Positions 42,281-53,808 of a stretch of DNA of 64,000 bases are shown piece after piece. A program made the position numbers and the translations under genes. A model generated the notes under the pieces. It did not search any database and was not told where the DNA came from. It was given only the letters and a program-made list of their open reading frames with translations. The DNA lies in NCBI GenBank assembly GCA_032716605.1, contig CM064580.1, forward strand, positions 33,368,728 through 33,432,727. Reading direction: 5' to 3'. Each line of letters begins with the position of its first letter. Position 1 is the first letter of the stretch. The DNA is from Paralithodes platypus (taxonomy: Eukaryota; Arthropoda; Malacostraca; Decapoda; Lithodidae).

Positions 42281-43461
42281 ACAGTTTTCTATGGATATGA
42301 TTTAAAATGTTACCATTCACACACGAGGCCATTTTTATGACATATGGCCCAAGACTACTGTATATGCATGTTCGTATTTCCGGTGGTCTATACGTCATTG
42401 TGTGTGTGTGTGTGTGTGTACGGAGGATGTTTGCAAGGAAATGCGGTGGCCTGTGTCTGAAGATAATTGCCAGGTGGAAATGTTTCGCAGGAATGTTATA
42501 CACATATAGGATTGATATAGTTAGCTTCCAACATAATGCAACTAGTATTTCCCGTCATATTTATTTATGTAAGTTAATGCATATCACGCCAAGCATAATA
42601 TACAGTATATGTAGCCAAAACATGTTAGACAGATATACTATATACTGCACATATTAACCATAAATATTCAAATTCTATTAATAAATCTATTGTAATTTTG
42701 TTTTTCTTTTTTCGTGTATATATGACTAAGCACCACTCTATATTATGACAAGTGGAACAGCAGATTGAATTGTGCCTGTTTTCAGGTTCAGTAAATTATA
42801 TATTCATGTTATCGGAGTTAATTGTCATATCAATACTTATGACTGTTCTTCCACAGACCCTTCGTTATAAGTGTTATTTGATTAGGTCACACCTAAATTA
42901 ATCTAACTTACAGTATCTATTTGAATTCAAACAAACCTATTCTACTAAAACCTAGCTTAACATAGCATTAAATACCACTAGTTATATTCTAAGCTAACAT
43001 AATCTAGCCCAACTGAAGCCAAGATATGAATATACCAGCTCGAGTGTGGGTGCAAAGATAAGCCACAAATATACAGTATATATTACCAACCATGGTCGAC
43101 TCGTTGTCAAGAAGTTTACATCATCAATATTTTGAGTTGGTGATCATGGTGTTGCTCATGGACGATAGAGTTTGTGAAGTGGTCTCTAACATATTGACAA
43201 CTAATCCCAAGCAATAGTAAACAACCTGAGCCAAAGCACTGTCTGTAACTCCCTGTAACTCTCTGTTAAGGGGGCCCACCCGAGGCCACCGAGAGTACCA
43301 GGCCGCACGAGGGGACCTTTAAATAATGTGACGTAGGCAAAGGTAGGGTTCATTTTCGCACTACCCTCACAGGTCCGTATACATTTGAGTGAGATATGGG
43401 GAAGATCGCGCTGTGTTTCCAAATTATTTCCCCCCTTCTAAATACTTTATAAGTAGCCTAT

Positions 43462-43597
43462 ATTAAAACTATGTTTACCCATACTTGACAAGGTCATTTT
43501 AAGGAATTTTGAAGAAATTAACTATGAAGAAGTAAAAACAGATGAGGAAATTAATTTTAGTTTGTCATACGAATGTTGAAGTTTGTAAGGAGGATAT
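43462..43597 (+). pseudogene. Diverged duplicate of part of the P-like transposase
   Basis: Matches 43941-44087 with several substitutions and small indels (shared AAGGAATTTTGAAGA and CATACGAATGTTGAAGTTTG). Its frame is broken. It stops where a GATA-rich tandem repeat begins. Confidence 0.85.
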
Positions 43598-43712
43598 ATA
43601 GATAGATTGATAGATAGATATAGTTAAATATATAGATACTATAGATAGTTAAAAAGATAGATTGATAGATAGATATAGTTAAATATATAGATACTATAGA
43701 TAGTTAAAAACA
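43598..43712. repeat. 55-bp GATA-rich tandem duplication
   Basis: Two copies of a unit containing GATAGATTGATAGATAGATA, ATAGTTAAATATATAG and TAGTTAAAAA. It separates the two transposase-derived segments and is followed by GT repeats at 43735-43756. Confidence 0.9.
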
Positions 43713-43789
43713 GAGTGAGAGTGAGTGGTGTGTCCGTGTGTGTGTGTGTGTGTGTCTGTTAGAGAAATTACAAATTATTGCATAACAGA

Positions 43790-44585
43790 ACTGAAGATGG
43801 ATTACATACTAACAGGAACATTTCAAATAGACCATTTGGAAGCAAGATTTGGCCACTATCGGCAGTTAGCAGGAGGAAATTACAATATTTCTGTACGCCA
43901 AATATATGAGTGTGAAAAGAAGATACGGATGATGTCCGTGTTAAAACTAAGTTTACCCATACTCGACAAGAAGGCCATGTTAAGGAATTTTGAAGACATT
44001 AATTATGAAGAAGTAAAAAGAGATGAGGAAATTGATTTTGGTTTATGTCATACGAATGTTGAAGTTTGTAAGGAGGATATTGATAGGTGTAAAGACATCC
44101 CAGTGATAGTTTATTTAGCTGGCTATTGCTGTTACTCTGTGATAAAGAAAATGAAATGTAATGCATGTAATGCAATGATTAAGTGTTCAGATAGTGGTGA
44201 AGACATGCCTGAAAATGTAAGTGACATTGCTGGAATTAACAGAGGTTCTCTTATTTACCCAGATAGTGTGACAGCCAACATGGTCATGTATAACTATATT
44301 GTTATTAACAAACTTGTTCAACTTCCTGCCTTTCGAAATGCTACTAGCCAAAGAAATATAGCAACACAGCTCACAGTTACGGCTTTAGCAGATGCTGATC
44401 TCCTGTTCCCTAGTGATATGTGTGAAAATGGTCATAACACCGAAAAAAGAGAAAGTATGGTGGTATATGCTTCTACAAATGCAATATTAACTAATTACTG
44501 TGCTAAAGAAAATAACATCCCAGCAGCTACCAGAGCTAATAAGAATGTAGGCATGAAGAGAAAACTTCAAACCCTAGACAAATAG
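43790..44585 (+). pseudogene. P-element/THAP9-like transposase, C-terminal fragment
   Basis: The frame is open from 43725, but its first residues are translated GT microsatellite, so the real homology starts near 43795. DHLEARFGHYRQLAGGNYN followed by ISVRQIYECEKKIR is the C-terminal block of P-element/THAP9-like transposases, and IPVIVYLAGYCCYSVIKK with CNAC the following cysteine region. The frame ends at 44585, a plausible natural C-terminus. The DNA-binding THAP domain and the catalytic core are absent, so it is a remnant. Confidence 0.72.
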
Positions 44586-45283
44586 ACTATGTGTACTGTA
44601 TTGTATAATTATTGTATTGTGTGTGTGTTTGTGAGTGTGTGTGTGTTTGTGTGTGATTGCAGGTGTGTGTGTGATTGTGATTGTGAAGGGGAGTGTGTCT
44701 GCAGGTGTGGTTAAGTAAGGGAATTGGATTTAAAAAGTATAATCCCGGAACGGAGATTGGATTAGGCCTAGTACAAAGGTCATTCCTTTATATATGTGTG
44801 TGTGTGTGTTACATTAATTATATGTTTATATTAATTTATATAGTAATACGTTTAGTTAGTTACTTATATGTATGTCGCTTATATTGGCTCTCCAGTAAGG
44901 CTCTCTTTATTGGCTGTGTACAAAATATAGTAATGTATAATAGCATTTTGTATTATATTTTCCAATAGGAATAAAGTAATAGTGATATACTTGCAATACG
45001 TTTTCATCTTGTACAAATACTTTTTCAAGGTATGAGTGTAATTTGCAGTAAATACCAAAGTATGTTATAATATCGGCATAATAATATATAATAATATAAT
45101 TTTGCGTACAAAGTAAAAGATAACTATAGTTTTATGTGTACTTTCATTTAAAACTAAACTGATAAAATTTAAAAGGGAGAGTAGTTATAGACTTGGGAGA
45201 CAGAGTGGTCGGTGAATGTCGCACCACCTTGCTGACGTCACAGTATGGTAGACGCGGCCTGGTACTCTGGGTGGCCTCAGCCC

Positions 45284-45665
45284 ACCTCGGTTTCTGTTTT
45301 TTTTTTCCTCTCACTGGGTTTTATTCATTCGGCTCCATTTTGCCTACTGTGTTTAGATGTTTATCCCCATTCAGGCGTCGATTTTTCCTGGCGAGTGGTA
45401 GCGAGCCAGCATATTATATATAATGTTTTTGTCAGCAGGCTAAATTTGTACATTTTGCAATAGAAACATTTTTCCGTCAATTCCGGATTTCTCAATACAA
45501 TGCTGGCTCGCTATCGCTCGCCAGGAAAATATCAACTCCTGGATGCTGATAAACGTCATAATTAAAACAGTAGGCTGAATGGGGCCGAATGGATACAAGT
45601 CAGAGAGAGAGAGAGAAAGGGAGAGAAAAAAAAGCAGGTGACCCCCCTTAAGACAGAGGACTGTG
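45284..45665. mobile_element. Foldback element with ~130-bp imperfect inverted arms
   Basis: The left arm (about 45284-45413) ends GGTAGCGAGCCAGCAT and the right arm (about 45500-45665) begins ATGCTGGCTCGCTATCGCTC. Both carry CCTGGCGAG, the T-rich run and CATTCGGC(T/C)CCATT in complementary order; the loop is about 86 bp. No target duplication was fixed. The arm motif also occurs at 18761. Confidence 0.72.
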
Positions 45666-46211
45666 GTAGTTGACCCAGAACTGTCACGTTGGCCGGAGGT
45701 CAAGCCAAGACCATCTGTACACAAGGTCTGAAGGGTCCACCGTGACGGCACGCGCGACGGTAGGTACAGATGCACTCATTTCTCGAAATGTTAAACTGGT
45801 TTATAGAGCCAATACTCTATAATTATATTTTGTGTATTAGGAGTTAAAATTATTACTTATCATTAATACAAAATGAGTATGTAAGATTTGTGACACCAAC
45901 AAGATATGAATATTGTGATACGGTGAACATTTTCAATTTACCGGTGATATCAATATTTGTATTTATAAAGGAAAACAACCCTTCTTGACTTCTCTGAGCT
46001 GCATGTATTTAATATAATGAATGGCAGGGAACATTGAAGCTGTTTTTGATAAAGAAACTTGATAAAGTAGGATATAAGCTATGATATCATTGATATAAAA
46101 ATTGTAATTTTATTCGCAAAAACAGCTACTTATAATCTAGTCATAGATCAAAAACAACAAAAATACTGGTATGAAAGAGATGGTTATCGACATAATTATA
46201 TTTACATACGA

Positions 46212-46300
46212 AGTAGTGTCTGGCAACAAGCGGGGCTGGTTGGTGCAACCAACTTAGCTTTTTTTACATAGGACCTACCAGTATGTTGCCACCAGTGAAT
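46212..46300 (+). repeat. Dispersed repeat T, copy 1
   Basis: AGTGTCTGGCAACAAGCGG, GGTTGGTGCAACCAACT and TTTTTTACATAGGAC recur in opposite orientation at 61855-61990. GTTGGTGCAACCAAC is a perfect palindrome around a central TGCA. Confidence 0.65.
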
Positions 46301-46711
46301 GGGTTTAACAATTACTTCTATCCATCACAAACTCTCATATCTTTGTATTTGCTAGATATTGCTAGATATCGATGTCTGCAGCATTGCCTTTCTTATAGCT
46401 TGAAACTTGCTTGTGGTTAATTAATGAATGTAAGATGTGAGCGTTGCAGATGACAAGTTATAGTTACTCTGTTACTATGGCTACGTTTTTCTTTATATAA
46501 TCATAGCCATCGGGATAAACAAAATTAAATATTATTTGTTCTTATTCATCCCTATCTCACAGCTAAACGAGGTAGTTCCGGAGCGTTAATACGCTGCTCA
46601 ATCCCTGCAAAGATTCTCCCTAAACTTAGTAAATTTCTAAATATTTTCTTTGTGTTCCTTGTATATTTCTGTCTGATATTTCTTATTATTAATTTGTCTC
46701 CCTTCCCCCAG

Positions 46712-46886
46712 AGCTGAGCGAGGTTGGTGGTGAGCTGGCCCGAGTGGAGGGTCTGGTGGGGTCTGCCAAGGGTCTGAAGGAGGTGGTGGGGCTGGGCCTG
46801 CTACAGCTGGACCAGACCCAGGCCAGGCGGGTTCTGGTCTCATCACTCAGGACCCAGCAACAACGAATGCACCAGGACGTCACACA
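46712..46886 (+). CDS. Host gene, exon 1 of those seen (175 nt)
   Basis: A pyrimidine-rich acceptor (TCTCCCTTCCCCCAG) precedes 46712 and the donor is GTAGGT at 46887. The exon enters with 2 nt completing a codon and leaves with 2 nt, about 57 codons: LSEVGGELARVEGLVGSAKG onward, rich in L, E, Q and R and helical. Base composition is GC-rich against AT-rich flanks. The in-frame TAG right after the exon supports the donor. The join to the next exon gives a complete CAA codon. With the following exons it might be part of a dynein heavy-chain stem (a region with repeated L/E/I helices); this is an inference from the pattern, not a match I can demonstrate. Confidence 0.78.
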
Positions 46887-47246
46887 GTAGGTTATTGGAT
46901 TATTATTATTATTATTATTGTTATTATTTTTATATATATATATTTTTTTTAATAATGATTGCAGAAGAATTTCAGTCTTGGTGATGGCTAAATGAAGAAG
47001 AAATATAATCAGTCGGAATTAGTGCACTCACGAATATTGGTACTCCGCGCGTTCAAAGTAATTGTTCGAAGTATCTCTCGATGTTGATAATGATGATATT
47101 GTAGTGATGATTGTTCAGCTGGAGGTATGTTATTTACAGACTATCTTATATTTTTTTTAAATACTATTTTTGTCTTCACTGTTATTATTTAATTATGTTG
47201 TATGTAATATTTTTATTTTTCACTCCCTCCCTCCTCCACACTTCAG

Positions 47247-47376
47247 AGGTTTTGACCAGCGTGTGAGGTCTCTGCTGGCAGACGCGAACGACAAGTGGTT
47301 GGGGCTAGAGCTGGCTCCTGTCACAGCACACCAGGTGGTCACATTACTCAACTACGTCTCAGAGGTCAAGGAGCAG
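47247..47376 (+). CDS. Host gene, exon 2 (130 nt)
   Basis: The acceptor CTCCACACTTCAG precedes it and the donor GTCAGT follows. The exon contributes 1 nt to the split codon, then 43 codons, GFDQRVRSLLADANDKW to LNYVSEVKEQ, and leaves in phase 0. The intron before it is 360 bp. Conservation cannot be tested here, but open frame, phase match and splice sites agree. Confidence 0.8.
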
Positions 47377-47539
47377 GTCAGTACTGGTCAGTGAGTGAGT
47401 CACTACAATTATTGACAACTTGCATGAGGTGATTCTTTTGTAGACATCGATACTCGTCAGAACTACAAACAAAATGTATGAGACTGATAAATTGAATATA
47501 TGCGAAATTTGGCTTAAGGGGAGACCGACCGTTATTCTG

Positions 47540-47855
47540 GACCCCCTTCTCCCTAATGTTTAGTCCCACTAGTTTTGAGATTTTAAGACCTTGGTTTCAT
47601 TAGTTTGGGAATTTATGACCTTTCACCCCATTTCTTAGTAATTTCTTTGTGCCATTTTAAGAGGAATCAGCCTTTGGCCGGGAAATTTTTCTACCGAAAA
47701 AGGTACAAATCTATCTTGACGGGGGGAGGGGGGGGGGGTCTAGAGGGTGTTTTTCTAAGCTTGATAGGGGTCTAGGGAGGAAACTAAAAACAAAAAATAT
47801 GAATACATGAATTAATAGACCAAACAAACAGCCACTGTCCCCTTAATCTACTTAC
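47540..47855. repeat. Dispersed repeat R, copy 2 (inverted)
   Basis: Reverse complement of 18585-18930, in the intron between exons 2 and 3. It includes GGGGTCTAG...AGGGTGTTTTT and the AAATATGAATACATGAATTAA part. Confidence 0.65.
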
Positions 47856-48026
47856 CTGTTAACTACACAATGACACTTGTATGTTTTGCATTTTTCTGCT
47901 AAATAATCTCGCTTACAAGTTTAACGTTTTAAAACCCAGAACTCTTAAATGGTCAAAACAGGATCTAAAAGTGACAGGTTAGATTCAGTTTAATCATCTT
48001 AAGTGTTCTTATGTGCCCGAAGAAAG

Positions 48027-48430
48027 GATCTATCTATCTATCTATTGCCGGACGCCTTACTCCCCTTACGAGGATGGCCATACACAGAATGCCCCCAAGC
48101 GGACCTATTCCCTGTGAGAGGGACAACCCGAACCAGTTTAGTGAAGGACTTACAGGATTGACCACTCAATTTAGGATCCGTCCAACTCCGAGGCCCTCTG
48201 TGTATCTTGTTAGCACTATTTTTCTACAGTGGTGTTCGGCTAATCCATCCACTAACCTGCCTTACCCTTAGGTAAACAGTGCGGATTTGTATCAGATTTA
48301 CTTCCCTAGACAGGTTGCCAACCAAGGCTGACAAGTCTCATCCACCCGAATTTGTATAAGGTTGTCTCCCCTAGATGAGTTGCCGACCAAGGCTAACTGA
48401 GATTGTAATCAACATGCTCCGTTTGCTCGT
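48027..48430 (-). pseudogene. RTE-like LINE 3' scrap with (TAGA)n tail
   Basis: TCTATCTATCTATCTATTGC followed by CGGACGCC parallels the 3' tail of the LINE at 30358-30385 (TCTATCTATTGCCTGACGCC). The rest is too diverged to show coding blocks. It sits in the intron before exon 3. Confidence 0.55.
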
Positions 48431-48833
48431 CCGTTTTTCTGAGTAGTCCCCATATGTTTTCAAAACATTTGAACGGATATAGTTAGATTGTAGTAACTAC
48501 CTTTAGTTGTTATGAACATAAAATAAAAATACATAAATAAATTAATATATTTCTTTAAATCTCTCACATGAAATAGTAAATAATCACTGAAATTTATAAG
48601 AAAAATATAAGCAAGTAATGCAGGAACAGGTTATTTTAGTAACAATTATGACACGAAAAAAATAAATAACGGAAACTTTAGGCACACTGCTTAGACTAGA
48701 CTATTGTGCCACTGTACAGTATATCTTGAGGTGAGGCTTACACCATGACGATCATTGTCAAGTACTGTAGAATGTAAATTGTTCACCCATCTTTGCTGCA
48801 TGAAATTAAAGCAGCGTATATCTTTCGTTTCAG

Positions 48834-48917
48834 ATGGAAGGATTGAACCAGGAGGAGAAAGTTATTCGAGATGCTTACGAGATGATCCAGGGCTATCACA
48901 TCACTCTACATCCTGAG
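48834..48917 (+). CDS. Host gene, exon 3 (84 nt)
   Basis: The acceptor TCTTTCGTTTCAG and donor GTTGGT enclose 28 codons in phase 0: MEGLNQEEKVIRDAYEMIQG then YHITLHPE. The motif of an acidic helix ending in AYEMIQGYHI before a proline is what made me think of dynein heavy-chain tails, where an A-Y-x-(I/L)-L-x-x-Y-x-(I/V) segment is common. The intron before it (47377-48833) contains repeat R copy 2 and a LINE scrap. Confidence 0.76.
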
Positions 48918-49325
48918 GTTGGTTACAAGGCCCTATATTGATGGGTATCAAGATACCGGTATATATTAACACTTAATCGACTTTCAGAAGCATTCCAAGT
49001 GATTGAAATGGAAATTAAATTGAAATTTGTATTTTGCCATATTTGTTTACATTATTTACATGTATTATGTTTTAAGGTTACATTGGTACATTGAAACAAT
49101 GACTGAGCCTTTTGAGAGTACAACTCACTTCAAAATAGTTATTATTTCGGGTGTTTATAATGAACTTGTCAACCTACTATGCAGACACCTCTGATAATAC
49201 TACTCTGTTACATTCTTAGTGCAGTACAACGACCCTATCCTCGCAATTTGATCTGGTACTAGTAGGAGTACTACCCCCTTAACTCAGTCACATACTGTAC
49301 CAAAGAAATATATGCGAAGCTATAA

Positions 49326-49480
49326 CTCTGCTGCGCAAACCAGCCATCAGCGCCTACTCTGCTGCGCAAACCAGCCATCAGCGCCTACTCTGCTGCACAA
49401 ACCAGCCATCAGCGCCTACTCTGCTGCGCAAACCAGCCATCAGCGCCTACTCTGCTGCGCAAACCAGCCATCAGCGCCTA
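49326..49480. repeat. 31-bp tandem repeat, 5 units
   Basis: The unit CTCTGCTGCGCAAACCAGCC plus ATCAGCGCCTA is repeated five times with a single G/A change (third unit CTGCACAA). Confidence 0.97.
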
Positions 49481-49671
49481 CTCATTAGCAACAACAGATA
49501 TAATAGTAATAATACGCAGCCAGATATTTGAACACCTACTGCGGATATTACCAGATCGTGTGCATGAAGCACTTCGCTATTCATTATTCATCAGACACGG
49601 ATAAGGAGCTCATCCTAATCCGTAGACTTCTGGCCACCTACTAACAAAAAATGCAGGTATGCATTGCCAAC

Positions 49672-50160
49672 GGGGAGGTGTGGCAGAGTGGTCTTGCCAC
49701 TGGACTGGTAATCCAATGGACCCGGGTTCGAATCCCAATATGTCAATGGGAAGATATCATTGGGATGGAATTTGTGCTGTACCTAGTTTAGTGCATTACC
49801 ACAGCACACCGAAATGCCAAAACAAAATACCCTCATTGTTCCCCGATTAAATAGCACTGTATGAATATTCCCATATTCAAAATATGCTACAAGGGGGCAA
49901 TGCCTAGTGAGTTAATTGCTCAATAGGTGGCGTTCTGAGAGTGAGGGTCCGAGCCTGAGGAGTGAGACTGAAGCGCAGAGGCGAAGCAGCTTCAGAGATG
50001 GAGTTGGGTTCAAGCCGTGAATAGGTGCTTCGCATGTCTCGCTCCCTAGGCTGGAACAAGACCTCACGGACCTCACAGTGTTCAGCGGTAGAGTGTAAAG
50101 GCTATCAGCCTATGCCCGAGAGGGAGTAGTTGGAATATAGTAAAAAAAAAAAAAAAAAAC
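49672..50160 (+). mobile_element. tRNA-derived SINE with long body and poly-A
   Basis: Box A TGGCAGAGTGG (49681-49691) and box B GGTTCGAATCC (49725-49735) define a tRNA-like head with anticodon loop CTGGTAA. The body includes CATTCAAAATATGCTA- and TGAGTTAATTGCTC-type phrases and ends GCCTATGCCCGAGAGGGAGT then an 18-A run at 50142-50159. The 3' part is found in opposite orientation at 60495-60865. Confidence 0.8.
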
Positions 50161-50780
50161 AGGTCCCCACATTACCCCAAGACAGTACCAGAAGTAATTG
50201 GCGCAATAGCAACAGCAATTGACATCACCGAGCCCCCAGAGCCGGATCGCCTTTCAACCCTCATCCATCTCCCCATCCTTTATCCTTTCCACCCCGCAAT
50301 CACTCAAGACTCACCACCACGCTAACTTTCCCCGCCACCCCTACATTCCTACCATTTCTACCCGCAACACTCCAACCTCAGTACCCCTAACCCCCACAAC
50401 AAACTCACTATCCACCCAAAAGCAACTGTACGGCAAACATCAACCCGTTTGAATTGCCCGCTTGCCATACAGGATGTATGGTACATGCTTGGAGAGACCG
50501 TTAAACAGGGAAGACTCAACAATAACGATACAACCCGGCCCACCTCCGATCCAGAAATCCCCCCTTGAAAGGCCTCCTCCCTTCTCAATCTGGTCAGAAA
50601 ATACCTCACCTTGCCTGTTCCCATCCTGAAGAAGATATCCCCTCCGAAGCCCATAACCTCCCCCCTCCCGTTGAACAAGCCACATTTGAATAATTCCCTA
50701 TTCCCGAACTTACACATGAATGTGAAGAAGATCCAGTGGGCATGGATTTTTAGAATCACCCCCATCACTTATTCACGTTG

Positions 50781-50912
50781 CAGGGGTAACTAGCACAATC
50801 CACAAAGCACCGATCTACCATAAAATCATAGTAAACGGTCTTTCCGTCAGTTTATTAACAGATACGGGTGCCGCCTGTTCATGTTTGAGCACCCGATTTT
50901 TTTTTTCGTGAA
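50781..50912 (+). pseudogene. Gypsy-like aspartic protease fragment
   Basis: HKAPIYHKIIVNGLSVSLLT followed by DTGAACSCLS has the D-T-G-A active site of retropepsins after a beta-strand segment. The frame is lost after a T run at 50898. The region 50913-51704 has stretches such as LQQDLWKLILDYQN that fit the protease-RT linker but no firm motif. Confidence 0.72.
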
Positions 50913-51704
50913 CAAAATTAACGCAAATTCGTTGCCTTCAACCATCCAAGACCGCCCTAATAGGTGCTGGCAACACACTTTTCACTGTAAGAGGTGACAT
51001 GTATTCCACCAATAGACGTCGCCGACCCTTCTGGGACCACTCACCCACATTTATTCATTGTGACACTCCCCCTGTCTGTCATGTAACGTTTTTTTAGGGT
51101 TAGATCTGTTACAAATCCTAGGCGCCAGCAATAACTGCCAGAAGAGGAAGTTGAAATTCGGCACTGATTCACCCCCCCCCCCCCCCCCCCCCCCCCGACA
51201 TCATTTACGTTATTGCCCTAGCCATGGTAAAATATATCATCGCCATTCTGCTTCATCACCAAGCCTGGCTGCTCCTACACCACCCTTCAGATCACCTCCC
51301 TCTCCTCTCCCCTAACTTAGACCATTCTGCCAACCTTGACTGCCTCTTACCTTTTCCATTCTCTCTCCCCCCCCCCCCCACCTAGATTCTATCCAAGTTG
51401 CAAACATTCATCCTCACCCTATCAACATGCCATAGGAGTAAATCATGGGTGACCTTTAGTCTTTCAACGAGATTAAGACCCCAACCCCACCCTCGCTCAG
51501 ACCCCTCAATGCCACTCTGAAGCTGCCAGAATTCCCGAACCGCCTCTCTTCCTCACTACAACAAGATTTGTGGAAATTAATACTCGATTATCAAAATTGT
51601 TTTATGCAATCTTGCAGCGTCATCGAACAGACCACCGTCTTAAAGCACCAACCTTCACGGCTAAATAACCCGATATAACGACAGGAAGAGGATAACGATA
51701 AACA

Positions 51705-52505
51705 AATATTGTGGTAAACTATCAATGGAAGTTAAATATTACTAAGCTATAATGAATCAAAATAAAATCAATCTAAATTCAAACTACTCCATATCTAAAT
51801 TGAATTCAATCTGAAACAAGCTAATTTATATCCAAAGGTCTCTCATAGTAATTTATATATAGGGTAAGGTTATAAGGGTTAATATTAGCCAGGAATTAAC
51901 TCGCCAATAGTTCCACGTGGCAATGAGGCAAGGGAGAACGTTTTACCCAATATGGCGGACAATGGGGACGCAAGACACCGGTCCCGGAGACTCGAGTCAA
52001 GTGAAAGAAAGTATAAATGATTACATGAGAATGGACATGAATATTATGCTTATCTGTCAGTCAGTCATGGCGTCGATGAGAGCGTTGTGATGGTGTAGCT
52101 GTTTGTATTGCTGTCAGTGTATTGTGATTAGAGGCACAATAGCGCGATCAACTGAAGGCGGAATTTAGATGTTAACTGGTTGGTGTTCGTGAAGGCTCTG
52201 CCCTGTCTTCCTCAAAGGCACACCTTGCTGCCTTGGCAAACGCCAGGAGCCCAAATTATCGTACCGCATCTAGGTTTCTCTATACGATAAATTATATTAA
52301 TATATACGATAAATTCATATATACTACATACGACCATGGCAATATTGCTTAATAGCATACTAGGCCTTTTATAACTTAACTTATTTACAATCTTATAATA
52401 TACGATCTACTCGTCCTACGCCATGCTGCAGGAACGTCCGTGACGTCACAGAGACATACAGGATCACAAATGAGTCCTATTTTATCGTATTTATACGATA
52501 AATAT
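51705..52505 (-). mobile_element. Solo BEL LTR, inverted, with AATAT target duplication
   Basis: 51710-52500 (791 bp) is the reverse complement of the LTR 4862-5655 with scattered substitutions. AATAT stands at 51705-51709 and 52501-52505. Removing it with one AATAT joins an open segment of the gypsy-like element (DKQICSML). It results from LTR-LTR recombination of an older BEL insertion. Confidence 0.92.
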
Positions 52506-53094
52506 GCTCAATGCTGGTTAAGTCACCCCTTCCAATAGCCCATGGTCCTCATCTGTTGTATTAGTAAAAAGAAAAATGGCACCCTTCGGTTTTGTGTCGA
52601 CAATCAACAACTAAATGACACAACCATTAATGATGCTACCCCCCTGCCCAAATTGATGACTCGACTCTTTGCATGGAGCCAAATTTTGTTCTACCCTCGA
52701 CTTCCAATAATTTGGGGTATTAGCAGGTTCTAGTCCATGCACATCACCAACATAAATCGTCTTTTCTCCACCAGCAGTGGACGACATTACGAATTCAATG
52801 TTCTTCACAGAATTATGTAACGATCCCGCCACCTTCTCTAGGTTAATATACTCCATACTAAAGGGCCTAACATAGGAGATTTATTTAGTATATCTAGATG
52901 ACATAGTCGTGTTTGCCAGATCATGGCAGAACGATTTGTACGAATAAGGACAGCCGGACTATAACTGAAACCAACAAACTGCACCTTGGGCCAATTGTAA
53001 GTCGCATACTTAGGACATGTGATTTCCGAGGACGGCATTGCACCTGACTCTCAATAATTAGACGCTATCCGTGCAATCACTATACCGACCGTCG
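52506..53094 (+). pseudogene. Gypsy-like reverse transcriptase fragment
   Basis: KKKNGTLRFCVDNQQLNDTT is the typical gypsy RT motif (KKDGxxRxCVDYRxLN). After degraded sequence, DITNSMFFTELCNDPATFSR corresponds to the NAPATFQR block, and IYLVYLDDIVVFARSW (about 52880-52925) carries the YLDD catalytic box. Confidence 0.83.
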
Positions 53095-53305
53095 TTAACC
53101 CTTTCTGTACCATCGACATCTGGTATATTTTCTTCTAGGTATATTTAGGCTATTTTATGCAGCTTGGGAAGGATCTGTGATAGTTAAAAGGGTTGAATGA
53201 ATAGTTCGAAGCCTTATAATTGCTAGAGATCCTTTCTAAACAATAAAATCGATTAGGAGTAGCCAAAATAAAATTAAAGGATGTCGACAGTTCAGAAGGG
53301 GTTAA
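53095..53305. mobile_element. TTAA MITE, 205-bp family, copy 2
   Basis: The element 53099-53301 (203 bp) starts CCCTTTCTGTACCATCGAC; its reverse complement starts CCCCTTCTGAACTGTCGAC. TTAA at 53095-53098 and 53302-53305. Excision with one TTAA restores the gypsy frame as TIPTVVKGVRTFLGLALYYR. Same family as 7159-7363. Confidence 0.9.
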
Positions 53306-53808
53306 GGGAGTCAGAACCTTTTTAGGACTGGCCTTGTATTATCGACGCTTTGTGATAAAATTTTCCTAGACTCCCAAACCCCTACACCAAGAAAGAAGAG
53401 ATCTTCCAATGTTGGACTGAAGAACGCCTGCAAGCTTTCCATCAATTATAAGACGCCTTAATATCCGCGCCCATCGTCACCTTTCCCGATTTTACCCAGC
53501 CTTATTGTCTCTTATTGACGTATCTCTACTAGGAATAGGAGTGGTTCTGGCTAAGTACAAGGTGATAAAGAAGACTAATTGCCTGTGCTAGCTGAACTTT
53601 AACCACATCAGAATTAAATTTTATTGCTACCAAAAGGAAGTGCCTTGGACTAATTTTGGATTTGCAACATTTCAGATCTAATATATTAGGCACCAAGCTC
53701 ACCATAATCTTAACATACCACCACTCACTCCAATGGTTATGTATTCAGAAACCACCAACGCTTTATTGATACAATGGAGAGAGACATTGGAAGAGTTGAA
53801 CTTCGATA
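53306..53808 (+). pseudogene. Gypsy-like RT thumb and RNase H fragment
   Basis: GVRTFLGLALYYRRFVIKFS is the RT connection block. With frameshifts follow PLLSLIDVSLLGIGVVLAKY (RNase H first D) and ELNFIATKRKCLGLILDLQH (second motif), then QWRETLEELNFDI, where the 480-bp MITE interrupts. The frame resumes at 54297 with YQPGKLHMNADG. Confidence 0.82.

Larger units (their letters stand above)
44586..46711. other. No gene seen; GT-rich start and a foldback element
   Basis: GT-rich to about 44700, then AT-rich. Apart from the foldback at 45284-45665 and a short dispersed repeat at 46212-46300 nothing is assigned. An upstream exon of the gene at 46712 may lie here or outside, but I could not find one. 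Confidence 0.5.
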
